A program made the translations under genes and the position numbers. Shown piece after piece: positions 43,273-52,177 of a stretch of 64,000 nucleotides of DNA. The notes under the pieces were generated by a model. It was not told the origin of the DNA and ran no database searches. It worked only from the letters and a program-made list of their open reading frames with translations. Position 1 is the first letter of the stretch. The number at the start of each line of letters is the position of its first letter. The DNA comes from Gemmatimonadaceae bacterium (lineage in GTDB: Bacteria; Gemmatimonadota; Gemmatimonadetes; Gemmatimonadales; Gemmatimonadaceae), in the NCBI GenBank assembly GCA_036003045.1, contig DASYSS010000032.1, positions 58,027-122,026 on the forward strand, given 5' to 3'.

Positions 43273-45360
43273 CTACGAGATCGTCAAATTCCCCAGATAA
43301 TCCTCGAGCTCTTTTCGCGCCGCGTCTCGTTTGGTGGTCAACGCGTCGCGGTCGTTGTGCAATGACTCGAGCGTGGACTCCTGCTCGTTGAGCTTCGCGA
43401 GCAGCCGCTGGTAGTACTGCGTGTTGTTCGAGACGGTCTTCATGTTTTCCCTGATTCTGCCCTGCTCTGCCGTTATCCCATTAACGTCCTGGGTCCGCGC
43501 CGCGATTTGGCGGTCGAGATCGGTCACGGCGTTCTTGAGCGCGATCGCTTTGGCGATGGCGTCGCGGACGTTGGCGGGGATGGCGCCGGTGCGCTGATAG
43601 ACGAGCAGCTGGGCGACGTCCATCGGCAGCATGGCGAGCGATTCGTTCTGGACCGACTGCTCCTTGACGGTGAGCGTGGCGACTTTGTGCGCCGGCGCGT
43701 CGCCCTTGAAGCGGTAGACCAGCGGTGTCGTCTCGAGCGGCTTGGGCGTGTCGGTCAGCGTCCAACCCGGGTGCACGGGATGCTCGATGATGATCGCCTT
43801 GTCCTTTCCGCTCTTGTTCTCGAGCGCGTACGACCTCGACATCTCGACGTGGCGCTCGACGATGAGAATTCCCTTGAGGACGCGTGCGGTCGTGACCGAC
43901 ATCGCGGTGCCCAACGGTTTGGCGGTCGCCAGCGCCTCGAGGTCGACGCCGTAGCTGAGGAGACGGTCCTGTCCGGGCGGCAGGTCGTCGATGCGCGCGT
44001 CGCCGGCGTAGCCCTGGTCCATGACGGTGAGCGGGCCCTGCAACAGATGCTTGCCGCTCGTGTTCTTCATCCGCACGCCGTTGAGCGGATGGCTGGCGAG
44101 AACGCCCTCGTTGTAGATCGACAGTCGCTCGACTTCGACGCTGTCATTCACGATCGGCAGCATCGCGGATTTGTGGCGCGCGAGCGTGACGTTGCCGACG
44201 GCATACTGGAAGAGCTCACCCATGCGTCCCGAAGAGCCCAGTGGCTGCACGGATGATGCGGCGTCGAACGACGCACCGGCGGCGCCCCCCACGAGAATTT
44301 CACTGAGTTGGGCCACGTCGGGGCGGCCGTTGGCGTCGTAGCCAATGCGCCGGGGCGCAGGGGAAGCCGCCGGGGAGTTGGCGGTTCCTCCGGCCGGTCC
44401 GCGAAGTCGAAGCATGTCGGCGCCCTCGCTTTTCGCGAGTGCAACGGAATCACGCGCGTTGATCGCGTCATCGTACGTCTGCGGCGTGAGACCGGCATAC
44501 AGCTCGGGACGCACGACCGGGCGCGTCGCGTAGAGCGGCCGATAGAGATCCATCGTGAACGACACCGGGCGACCACTCACGAGCGAGAGCGAGACGTTGT
44601 TCCAGTCGGCTTCGGTCTGGTTCTCGACCATGGCCCAGCCCTGGAGATACGCCGAGCTCTTTTCGCCGAGCAACAGCCGATAACTCGTCTTCCAAATCGG
44701 AGTTTCGACGACATACCCGATGCGGACGTGGCGATCGCCCGTGCCACTAAAGTTGATCGTCACCGGCTTCTTGTCCTGGTCGCGCGCCTGCACCAGGGCG
44801 CTGAGCGCTTTGGTGAGCTCGTCTTGGAGTTCCGGATCGTCGAGCGTGAGGCTGGCGATCGACGGCAGCTCGATCGAGCGAATCGAGGCGCCGCTCAGGA
44901 GGTTGAGCACCGGAACTTCGACGGGCTCCTCGCCGCGCTCGGGCGCCTTTTGCCGGCGCTCGACGCCGAGGATCGTGCCCGTGAGGTGCTCGGTCGGCGC
45001 GGCGATCGTGACCCGCGCGCCACGGAGCTGATTGAGCAGGTCGGCGAGACTGGGATTGCGGGTGATGTCGACCTGGAAGCTCTTGAGCGTTTTGTCGAGC
45101 GGGTCGAGCGACGGATAGGTGATCGCGCCGACGCGTCCGCCGTCCTGATCCTGCAGCACGAGCGACTTGAGGATGTCGTTGATCTGGCTCGTCTTGAATC
45201 GCAGCTCGGTGGACGCGTTGCCGCGGACGGTGCCAGCGTGCTCGAAGTAGCCGACCCCCGACGAGAACAACATGACCTTCGTGACGGGAACGCTCTGCGC
45301 TCCCGAAATACCGAACGCGGTGAAGCACCCCGCGACCGCAAGCCGCAATTGCGCGCGCAT
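43273..45360 (-). CDS. DUF4139 domain-containing secreted protein
   Basis: 695 residues from ATG 45360, preceded by GGAGACGAGG. Signal peptide MRAQLRLAVAGCFTAFGISGAQ. N-terminal DUF4140-like part (VPVTKVMLFSSGVGYFEHAGTVRGNASTELRF). From about 230, DUF4139: VRIGYVVETPIWKTSYRLLL, YLQGWAMVENQTEADWNNVSLSLVSGRPVSF is the family hallmark. The last ~90 residues are coiled coil (AVTDLDRQIAARTQDVNGITAEQGRIRENMKTV ... LESLHNDRDALTTKRDAARKELEDYL). Function of the family is unsettled; envelope location is predicted. Upstream 282 bp contain an R4 hairpin. Confidence 0.9.
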   Translation of the reverse strand: MRAQLRLAVAGCFTAFGISGAQSVPVTKVMLFSSGVGYFEHAGTVRGNASTELRFKTSQINDILKSLVLQDQDGGRVGAITYPSLDPLDKTLKSFQVDITRNPSLADLLNQLRGARVTIAAPTEHLTGTILGVERRQKAPERGEEPVEVPVLNLLSGASIRSIELPSIASLTLDDPELQDELTKALSALVQARDQDKKPVTINFSGTGDRHVRIGYVVETPIWKTSYRLLLGEKSSAYLQGWAMVENQTEADWNNVSLSLVSGRPVSFTMDLYRPLYATRPVVRPELYAGLTPQTYDDAINARDSVALAKSEGADMLRLRGPAGGTANSPAASPAPRRIGYDANGRPDVAQLSEILVGGAAGASFDAASSVQPLGSSGRMGELFQYAVGNVTLARHKSAMLPIVNDSVEVERLSIYNEGVLASHPLNGVRMKNTSGKHLLQGPLTVMDQGYAGDARIDDLPPGQDRLLSYGVDLEALATAKPLGTAMSVTTARVLKGILIVERHVEMSRSYALENKSGKDKAIIIEHPVHPGWTLTDTPKPLETTPLVYRFKGDAPAHKVATLTVKEQSVQNESLAMLPMDVAQLLVYQRTGAIPANVRDAIAKAIALKNAVTDLDRQIAARTQDVNGITAEQGRIRENMKTVSNNTQYYQRLLAKLNEQESTLESLHNDRDALTTKRDAARKELEDYLGNLTIS

Positions 45361-45516
45361 GACGACCTCGTCTCCAGTAGATACTAATGTCAACTCGGCG
45401 TATGGCCGATTTCGCCACATGCCCTCAAGGAGACGCGCGAGACGGCGCCACTTGCACACCGATCGGGTGCAACGTTCTGTGTCGGGCGGGCTACGATGGC
45501 AGGCGACCAAAGCGCA

Positions 45517-45608
45517 AACGCGGATGAACGCAGATTTGAAAATCGACTTACGCAGATGTGCTAGATGTCATCCGCGGTATGGTCGTTCGATCCGCGGTGA
45601 TCCGCGTT
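45517..45608. repeat. R4 hairpin element (CGCGGAT/CGCAGAT units)
   Basis: Left arm AACGCGGATGAACGCAGAT... faces right arm ...ATCCGCGGTGATCCGCGTT. Each arm has three or four near-repeats of CGC(A/G)GAT, with an imperfect core ACGCAGATGT against ATGTCATCCGCGG. It lies between the DUF4139 gene start and the sugar dehydrogenase stop. Confidence 0.8.
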
Positions 45609-45642
45609 CGTGCTTTTTCCGAGCCCGCACCGCACATCGGAC

Positions 45643-46953
45643 CTACTTCCGATAGACGATCTTCCAAATACGTCCGCCCTTGTCGTCCGTGATGTAGAGA
45701 GCTCCGTCGGGCCCCTGGGCGAGGCCGACCGCGCGATGGGCGGCGCCGGTGGGCGAGAGGGTTCCGCCGGCGAAACCGGTGGCGAAGGGGGCGTAGGTCG
45801 TGGCTTGGCCGGTCTTGAAGTGGAGGAAGACCACTTCGTAGCCGTCCTCCGGCATGGGACGGCGGAAGGACGAGCCGTGGAAGGCGATGAACGCGCCGCC
45901 GCGGTAATCGGGCGGGAACATCGTGCCCGTGTAGAAAAGGATGGACATCGGCGACCAGTGCGCCGGGAAGGTCACGAGCGGCTGGATCAGGTGATCGCAG
46001 CGCTCCGTGCTCTGACCGTCGCCGCCGTACTCGGGCGCGAGCTTTCGTTCGTCTTTCAGATAGTCGTAATAACAGTACGGCCAGCCGAAATCGGCGCGAG
46101 CGGACGCGATGCGAACCATCTCTTCACCGGCGGCTTCGGCGGCCGCCACGTCCGAGAACACCGACGGCCATCCCTCGTGCAACCCATCTCGGCCGTGCGA
46201 CACGGCGATGACGGTCGAGTCGAGGGGACTCACCGCGAGCGCGACGGCGTTGTGCAAGCCGGTCGCGATGCGGGTGCCGTTGGCGAGCGTCTGGCGCGGG
46301 GGATCGAGCTTGAATTTCCAGATGCCGCCGCTCGTCTCGAGCTCGGGACACGGATTCTTGCCCGACGCTCCCGGTTCCTGGCTCGTGGCGCAACCATTCG
46401 AGTTGGCGCCGATGTTGACGATCAAATTTCCTTTGTAGTCGATCGCCAGGCTGTGCGATGGAATCTGCCGCTCGGCGAGCCCAGTGATCATCGTGTCCAC
46501 CCGCCCGCGAGTGCCGAGCATCGCGGTCAGGTGAAAGCGGAGAACTTGGTCGGCGGTGGACGCGATGAGTGTCGAGTCGCTCTGCAACGCGACGCCATGC
46601 ACTCCCGTCTCGCCGAATCGCTCCTTCAGGTCGGCGTGGCCGTCCTTGTTCGTATCACGCAGCGCCAGCACACCGCCCGGTACGCGCCGCTGATCCACGA
46701 TTCCGACGTAGACGTCGCCGTTGGAACGCACGACGATGTGGCGCGCGGGTCCGACGGTGTCGGCGAAGACGAGGGCGCAGAATCCCGGTGGGAGTGTGAT
46801 GCTCGCGTCGCAGGAGTCGTCCTTCGCGGCTGCGGTGTGGGAAGCGCAGGCGGCGGCGAGAAGAAGGGTGGACAGGTGGACGGGTGGACGGGTGGACAGC
46901 CAACGAACGGCGCGACGGATTGTGGCGGATGCCGTTCCCGTCCACCTGTCCAC
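45643..46953 (-). CDS. Lipoprotein sugar dehydrogenase (PQQ-type, sorbosone/glucose dehydrogenase-like)
   Basis: 436 residues if translation starts at GTG 46953, 24 bp downstream of the metalloprotease stop. The leader MDRWTGTASATIRRAVRWLSTRPPVHLSTLLLAAAC is unusual: both its ends are translated R3 repeat, yet it finishes with a proper lipobox (LAAAC). The mature part is a six-bladed propeller of soluble glucose/sorbosone dehydrogenase type: HIVVRSNGDVYVGI, GLHNAVALAVSPLDSTVIAVSHGRDG, ADFGWPYCYYD, PDGALYITDDKGGRIWKIVYR. PQQ-dependent periplasmic sugar oxidation is likely. Third gene of the amidase operon. Confidence 0.85.
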   Translation of the reverse strand: MDRWTGTASATIRRAVRWLSTRPPVHLSTLLLAAACASHTAAAKDDSCDASITLPPGFCALVFADTVGPARHIVVRSNGDVYVGIVDQRRVPGGVLALRDTNKDGHADLKERFGETGVHGVALQSDSTLIASTADQVLRFHLTAMLGTRGRVDTMITGLAERQIPSHSLAIDYKGNLIVNIGANSNGCATSQEPGASGKNPCPELETSGGIWKFKLDPPRQTLANGTRIATGLHNAVALAVSPLDSTVIAVSHGRDGLHEGWPSVFSDVAAAEAAGEEMVRIASARADFGWPYCYYDYLKDERKLAPEYGGDGQSTERCDHLIQPLVTFPAHWSPMSILFYTGTMFPPDYRGGAFIAFHGSSFRRPMPEDGYEVVFLHFKTGQATTYAPFATGFAGGTLSPTGAAHRAVGLAQGPDGALYITDDKGGRIWKIVYRK

Positions 46954-46976
46954 CCCTCCACCCGTCCACCGGCCGT
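46867..46976. repeat. R3 hairpin island, copy 2
   Basis: Left arm about 46868-46901 (GGTGGACAGGTGGACGGG...) and right arm about 46938-46973 (CCGTCCACCTGTCCACC...), inverted, around ~37 bp of unrelated sequence. On the minus strand it starts just after the TGA (46979-46977) of the metalloprotease gene and runs into the leader of the sugar dehydrogenase gene, encoding RPPVHLST. Confidence 0.88.
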
Positions 46977-49900
46977 TCAGAAGTACACTCCCGTCACCGC
47001 ATACACCTGGACGGCCCTCTGGCCGAACAGTTCGCGATTGTAGGTCGGCGCGACGACGCCCAGACGGAATCGATAGGCCGAGTCCCACGAGAGTACGCCG
47101 AGGTTGACGTTGAGCTCTGCACCGGCCGACGCGATGTCGGTGCGTGTGGTGAGGAGCGGGTTGAACGTATTGCAGACCTCGCGCCCGGGGGCGACGTTCG
47201 GACACCACGCCGAGCCGACGTCGCTGAACAGCGTAAGCGACGTGCGGTCGAAGAAGAACGGCAGAATCCCCACCGCGTCGCCGATCATGCGGAGCGGAGC
47301 GCGATATTCGGCCGTGCCCGCGAACGCGCGCGTGCCGAAGAGCGTCCCGGATGGGAAGCCACGGACGGGAAATGTCGATCGCCCTTCACCGACGGTGTAG
47401 CCAGGCACGATCTGGAAAGTACCGCCGCTGACGCCACCGACGACGTAATACCCGTTGGCGTTGACGTCGGCCCATCCCACCGCACCGCGCAGGGCGATCA
47501 CGTGATGGGCGAAGCCGGGGAGGTCGAGCGATTTGTACAGTGAAAGAATACCGACGGTGCTGAGGCTGGCACCGCCCTGACCGGCCGGTCCGCTGCGCAG
47601 CCGGTCGCGCACCGTGGCGTTGAATTGAAAGCCGTCTTCGGGCGAGATGCTGAACGGCGGACGCTGATAGTTCGCGTAGCCGAGCGCGGCGGTCAGCGTC
47701 GGGAAGCTGGGACTGCCGAGCTCACCGGCGGTGTCGAGCTGGGCGATCGAAACCGGCGCGGTCGTCGTATGCGAACGCGATTCGACGCCGAAGCCGCCCG
47801 AGATCGAGAGCGCGGATCGCACGTGTTGGCGAAGGTAGGTCGCAAGGAAGTCGGCTTCGCGAACGCGACGGAACACCTCGCCGATGATTGGCCGGCCCGG
47901 CGTGGGCGCGAAGACGCCGCCGAGCGACTGCCAATCCTGAAACGCATCGACCGAAAGGATCGGAAGGCCGAGGCCGGCGTACTGATATGAGACTTCTCCA
48001 ACGATGCCGGTGTTGTTCGTCGGGAAGGCGACCTGCGCTTGCATCGAGTGGCGCCCGATGACGTCGTCGCCGGTCGTGAGCACGCCGATGCGGTAGCCGC
48101 CGTCGATCCCGGGGTTGATGACCGGGAGCCAGTAGCGCGGATAGAAGCTGTACCACGCGTGGTATGGCCCGACGCGCGTCGTGTCGTTCGTGATGAGCGG
48201 CGCGACGCCGGCGTGGGGAAGCGTGTCGCGATAGTCGGGGACGGGCGTTCCCGAGTTGGCGTCGTAGGTACCGACGCCGAGGTGGTAGCCGTTGATCCGG
48301 AAGTCTATAGCAGCGAGGTGTGTACCCGTGATCGACGGGACCGGGTCGAACACGCCCGTGACGACGTCGCTCAAGCGCCGCGTCGAAGCGCCCGCGAACG
48401 TGTGCGTGTCGGCGAATCGCTCGACGTAGATCTGCGTCGCTCCGTCGCGGTCGGAGTTGTACATGACTCCCGCATCGCCGGGGAGCCAACTCGGCGATCG
48501 CTCGATCGAGCCGCCGCTCGAGACGAGGTGGAGGATGCGGCCGAGCGTGTCGAGCACGACGATCTGCGAGACGTTGCCGCGCATCCAGCGCGACGCGACG
48601 ATGCGATCGCCGGAGTGGGACCAGCGCGGCTCCGTCCACCACTCGTCAAAGCTGCCGGTGGTGAGCGGCGTGATCGTCTTGCCGTCGGGCGAAAGCCGAA
48701 CGAGATGCGTGGCGCCCGCGGTGATCTGCGAAGCGACGATGGCGCCGTCGGCGCGGACGTCGGGCGTGGTGAGGCGTTTTCCGTATGTGATTCGGTGCTG
48801 GCTGCCGCCGCGCTGCACGTACAGGTCGGATCGCTCTTGATACGGATTCACGAACTCGATCTGCGAGAAGAGGAGATCGCCGTTGGCGAGCCCCAGGTTG
48901 GGCGAAATGCCGTTGCGGCGCCCGATGCGGTGCTCCTTACCAGACAGGTCGACGCGATACGCTCCGAAGGTCTGCCGTCCGGGACCGCCGCTGTAGAGAA
49001 TGGTCGAATCGCCGAGCCAGCGCGGGGAGAACGCGTATGGGCCGTCGCGCGTGAGCTGCCGCCACGCTTGCAGCGGCCGAGCGCCCGGTTCGCGGATGGT
49101 TCGCGCGATGGAGTCGCGGAACTCCGACCAGGCCTTCGTGAACGAAATGCCGAATCCACTCCGCGCGGGAGGATTCAGCAGGTATGGAATCAGATAACCG
49201 CTCTGCGCCTCGACGAATTTGCGGATGGTCGTGTCGCCGCGGGTCTTCGCGAGGTAGTCCATGAAGAGCGAGCCGTAGGCGTATGCGGCTTCGCCGAACG
49301 GATAGCGCGGCTGCCCGAGGCTCCACGCGCCGATACGCGGAAAGGCCGCGTCGACCGTGGACGATCGCGCGATCATCCGGTGCTCGGATCCTTCGACGCG
49401 GCCGGCGCCGGCCAAGTGCGACTCCTCGTAGACGGCGAGACCCTCGAGGATCCACGACGGCGCGTACAGGTTCGGGAAGGTGGGTGGCGAGCGGCCGAAA
49501 ACATGTTGGCTCAGCGCCCAGATGCCGCGCACGCGATCGAGCTGAAAGATGTGCGTGAGCTCGTGCGTGATCACCATCTGCGTCCAATCGTTCGTGTAGC
49601 GCAGCGCGGATTCGGTGGCCGGCGGATTGGCGTAAACGACGATGCGGTTCGACGGAAAGGACGTCGCGGATCCGTTGGAGAAGTCCACGTCGTCCGACAA
49701 CACGACGTCGATCATCCCGCGCGGCGGGTGCATCTCGTGCGACAGCTGGTCGTACGCACGCTCGGCGTCTGCCGCGAGGCGGCGGGCGAGCGGTTCGAGC
49801 GGCGGATTGAAGTTGATGCGGAAGTGGCGCGTGGTGAGGGTGCGCCAGGTGAGGTTCGGAGCTTGGCCGGCGGCTGTGCGCGTGAGGAGAATTGCGGCGA

Positions 49901-50039
49901 GAACAAGGTGGACGGGTGGACGGGTGGACAGGTGGACGCGAAACAGCCGAGATGTCAGTCGCCAGACTCGAGGCGCGAGTGGGCGTCGTCGGCGCTTAGC
50001 CGTCCACCCGTCCACCCGTCCACCCGTCCACCCGTTCAC
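46977..50039 (-). CDS. Secreted gluzincin metalloprotease fused to TolB-like propeller and Omp85-like barrel
   Basis: 1020 codons. The probable start is GTG 50039, overlapping the amidase stop (GTGA). The leader is long because the first ~45 codons run through R3 repeats; the hydrophobic part is HLVLAAILLTRTAAGQ. Residues 60-270: a peptidase MA-like gluzincin, HELTH (H159, E160, H163) with the third ligand E199 in WILEGLAVYEE. About 330-600: WD40/TolB-type propeller repeats (SPDGKTITPLT, SHSGDRIVASRW, SWLPGDAGVMYNSDRDG). From 640: beta-barrel of bacterial surface-antigen (BamA/Omp85) type ending YAVTGVYF. A self-contained surface protease; substrate unknown. Confidence 0.88.
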   Translation of the reverse strand: MNGWTGGRVDGWTAKRRRRPLAPRVWRLTSRLFRVHLSTRPPVHLVLAAILLTRTAAGQAPNLTWRTLTTRHFRINFNPPLEPLARRLAADAERAYDQLSHEMHPPRGMIDVVLSDDVDFSNGSATSFPSNRIVVYANPPATESALRYTNDWTQMVITHELTHIFQLDRVRGIWALSQHVFGRSPPTFPNLYAPSWILEGLAVYEESHLAGAGRVEGSEHRMIARSSTVDAAFPRIGAWSLGQPRYPFGEAAYAYGSLFMDYLAKTRGDTTIRKFVEAQSGYLIPYLLNPPARSGFGISFTKAWSEFRDSIARTIREPGARPLQAWRQLTRDGPYAFSPRWLGDSTILYSGGPGRQTFGAYRVDLSGKEHRIGRRNGISPNLGLANGDLLFSQIEFVNPYQERSDLYVQRGGSQHRITYGKRLTTPDVRADGAIVASQITAGATHLVRLSPDGKTITPLTTGSFDEWWTEPRWSHSGDRIVASRWMRGNVSQIVVLDTLGRILHLVSSGGSIERSPSWLPGDAGVMYNSDRDGATQIYVERFADTHTFAGASTRRLSDVVTGVFDPVPSITGTHLAAIDFRINGYHLGVGTYDANSGTPVPDYRDTLPHAGVAPLITNDTTRVGPYHAWYSFYPRYWLPVINPGIDGGYRIGVLTTGDDVIGRHSMQAQVAFPTNNTGIVGEVSYQYAGLGLPILSVDAFQDWQSLGGVFAPTPGRPIIGEVFRRVREADFLATYLRQHVRSALSISGGFGVESRSHTTTAPVSIAQLDTAGELGSPSFPTLTAALGYANYQRPPFSISPEDGFQFNATVRDRLRSGPAGQGGASLSTVGILSLYKSLDLPGFAHHVIALRGAVGWADVNANGYYVVGGVSGGTFQIVPGYTVGEGRSTFPVRGFPSGTLFGTRAFAGTAEYRAPLRMIGDAVGILPFFFDRTSLTLFSDVGSAWCPNVAPGREVCNTFNPLLTTRTDIASAGAELNVNLGVLSWDSAYRFRLGVVAPTYNRELFGQRAVQVYAVTGVYF
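49908..50037. repeat. R3 hairpin island, copy 3
   Basis: Left arm 49908-49938 (three to four GGTGGACGG units) and right arm about 50000-50037 (four units, inverted) around 60 bp of unrelated sequence. Reading the minus strand, the amidase stop codon TGA is followed directly by ACGGGTGGACGGGTGG, and the whole island is inside the leader-coding part of the metalloprotease frame. Confidence 0.9.
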
Positions 50040-51946
50040 TGCGCGATGGACCTGAAATACGCCTCAATCCCGTCGGCGACCCCGCGAGCGTAGCGTTCTT
50101 GAAATTCCGGCGTCTTGAGTGCGTTCTCTTGTTCAGGAATCATCAAGAACGCTCCTTCGCAAATGAGCGAGGGCATCCAGGTCGTGCGACCAATCGCGAT
50201 GTTCTGGTAGTGGACGCCGAGGTCGCGGAGGCCCATCTCGGATTCCATGCCGGACTGCACGAGTCGCGCGAGCGGTTCGGTCTGGGGATGGAAGAAGAGA
50301 GTGCTCGTGCCGACGTTCGGGAAGGGATCGACGCCGTCGCCGAACGCGTTGAGATGAATCGAGACGAGGGCCGCGGAGTTCGCGCGCCGCGCGATGACCG
50401 AGCGGAGATGGAGGTCGACGGGATCCATCGTCGTCCGCGTCATGACGACGTGGGCGCCGCGCGACTCGAGGATGTCGCGCAACTTGAACGAAACGGGCAG
50501 GACCGCCACGGCTTCGGTCAGGCCGGTGGGACCGAGCGCGCCGCCGGGCGGGTGTCCCGGATCGACGGTGATGGTGAGTCCCTCGAGCGGCCGCGCCGCG
50601 GAAATGCGCGGCGGCCGTCTCAAACGCAGAACGAAACCGCGCGGATCGAAGAGCACCAGATAGCCGTAGGGAGGACGCGAGAGCTCGATGTCGAGCCGAA
50701 TTCGATCCGAGCCGACGGGCACCCAGTTGATGACGCGGATGAACGGCTCGTTCTGGAGATACTTGATCGTCTCCGGCGACGCCTGCGTCCCATAGAGCGT
50801 CAACGACACGTGCCGCGTGTCCTGCTCCACCAAAAACGGGGGCGCCGATGAAATCGGCAGCACGAGATCGACCCACTCGGCCGAGGGGACGACGGACATG
50901 GGGCCGATGGTGCGATGCGGGGCGGGATATCCGGGCATGAGCGACTTCACGTTCTCCGAGTCCACCCAAACCTCGAGCTGAGAATCGAGCCGCACACGGA
51001 CGTTGTCGCCGACGCGACCCGTCTCGAGCACGATCGTGCCCGGCACGAACATCCATTTGTATGTGCCGCCGGGCGTCGGCCGGCCGATGACGTAGGCGTC
51101 GGTGTCGCGCTGGGCGATCGTGTCGCCGAGCATCACGTAATGTGCCGGGCGCGGCTCGTAGATCTTCGCGAGCTCCATGCGAATCATCTCGCTGCCGCGG
51201 GAAACGACCAGCTGACCGCCGTTCCGCAGATCGACCGCACGCACGTCGGTCGCGTAAAGATTTCCGCCGAGGTAGACGAGCGGCTGATTCATTCCATTCG
51301 TGACTACCGACGCGTCAGCGTCGGGCGAGGCGCGCACGCTCACGCGAACGAGCTCCTCGTCGCGCAACGCGCGATAGCCGCCGCGCGGTGAGACGCTCGA
51401 CGAATCGATCGCGAGGCGACCAGTGGGGGTCGAGAGGTCCGGACGAGGGGGTGGAACACGCACGCGCACCACGGCACGCGAGCTGTCCGTCGGCGTGCGC
51501 GCGACAAGCTCGTAACGCGGGGCAGTCGGCGGAGGCACCGGGAGGAACGCCAGGAAAGCACCATTTGGTGCCACCGGAACGGGCGTCCCATTTATTGTCA
51601 GCTCGGCGTGGCCGTTGCCGACGGAGCCGAAAATGAAGTTGGAGTCGCGGACGCTGATTGCTTCGTTGGGGGACGGGAACTGCACCTTCACCGCGACGGG
51701 ACCTTCCACGAGCGGTATCGGCGGCAAGGGTGCCGGCCGAGTGGCGTCCCTAGGAGGTAGCGCCGCAGCGGGCGCGACCGATGGATTGGCAGCCGGCGGG
51801 CTGGGCGCCGCGGGCTTTGCCGACGTCGGGGTCGGCGTGGGAGTCGGCGTCGGCAACCGGCCGGGCGAGCTGCATGCGGCGGCGAGGCTCAGGGCCGACG
51901 CAAGCGAGACGAGGGGATCATGGGCGCGGAGACACACGGTTCGCAT
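50036..51946 (-). CDS. N-acetylmuramoyl-L-alanine amidase (Amidase_3), lipoprotein-like
   Basis: 636 residues. The leader carries a lipobox (LAAAC) and a Pro/Thr-rich linker. The middle has Ig/AMIN-like beta segments (KVQFPSPNEAISVRDSNFIFGSVGNGHAELTING; QDTRHVSLTLYGT). The C-terminal Amidase_3 domain starts about 458: ITVDPGHPPGG with zinc ligand H465, E478 in TGLTEA, H531 in VSIHLNA and the catalytic E597 in CEGAFL. It cleaves the MurNAc-L-Ala bond in peptidoglycan. First gene of an operon with the metalloprotease-barrel and the sugar dehydrogenase. Confidence 0.93.
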   Translation of the reverse strand: MRTVCLRAHDPLVSLASALSLAAACSSPGRLPTPTPTPTPTSAKPAAPSPPAANPSVAPAAALPPRDATRPAPLPPIPLVEGPVAVKVQFPSPNEAISVRDSNFIFGSVGNGHAELTINGTPVPVAPNGAFLAFLPVPPPTAPRYELVARTPTDSSRAVVRVRVPPPRPDLSTPTGRLAIDSSSVSPRGGYRALRDEELVRVSVRASPDADASVVTNGMNQPLVYLGGNLYATDVRAVDLRNGGQLVVSRGSEMIRMELAKIYEPRPAHYVMLGDTIAQRDTDAYVIGRPTPGGTYKWMFVPGTIVLETGRVGDNVRVRLDSQLEVWVDSENVKSLMPGYPAPHRTIGPMSVVPSAEWVDLVLPISSAPPFLVEQDTRHVSLTLYGTQASPETIKYLQNEPFIRVINWVPVGSDRIRLDIELSRPPYGYLVLFDPRGFVLRLRRPPRISAARPLEGLTITVDPGHPPGGALGPTGLTEAVAVLPVSFKLRDILESRGAHVVMTRTTMDPVDLHLRSVIARRANSAALVSIHLNAFGDGVDPFPNVGTSTLFFHPQTEPLARLVQSGMESEMGLRDLGVHYQNIAIGRTTWMPSLICEGAFLMIPEQENALKTPEFQERYARGVADGIEAYFRSIAQ

Positions 51947-52177
51947 GCGATCGGAAAGCTATTTGGACCCGGCCAGGCGACGATAGGACGCTCCGCACCA
52001 CCTCCAGGACGTCATGCAACGCACGGCGGTGCAATTGATTGACCACGCCCTCCCGGTCGGTCTATATTCGCCGGCCATGCTCTTCCCGCCCGTTCACCTC
52101 GTCGGCTAGTCTGGGCCGGCGACCTTCCCCCTGCGGATATCTCCTCCCCACCGAGTCCATCCTCCGCCCCCTTCCCT

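Noticed and set aside
42261..50039. R3 as coding tandem repeats of a surface protein
   Set aside because: Units occur in both orientations and lie mostly between genes; only short leader segments are translated.
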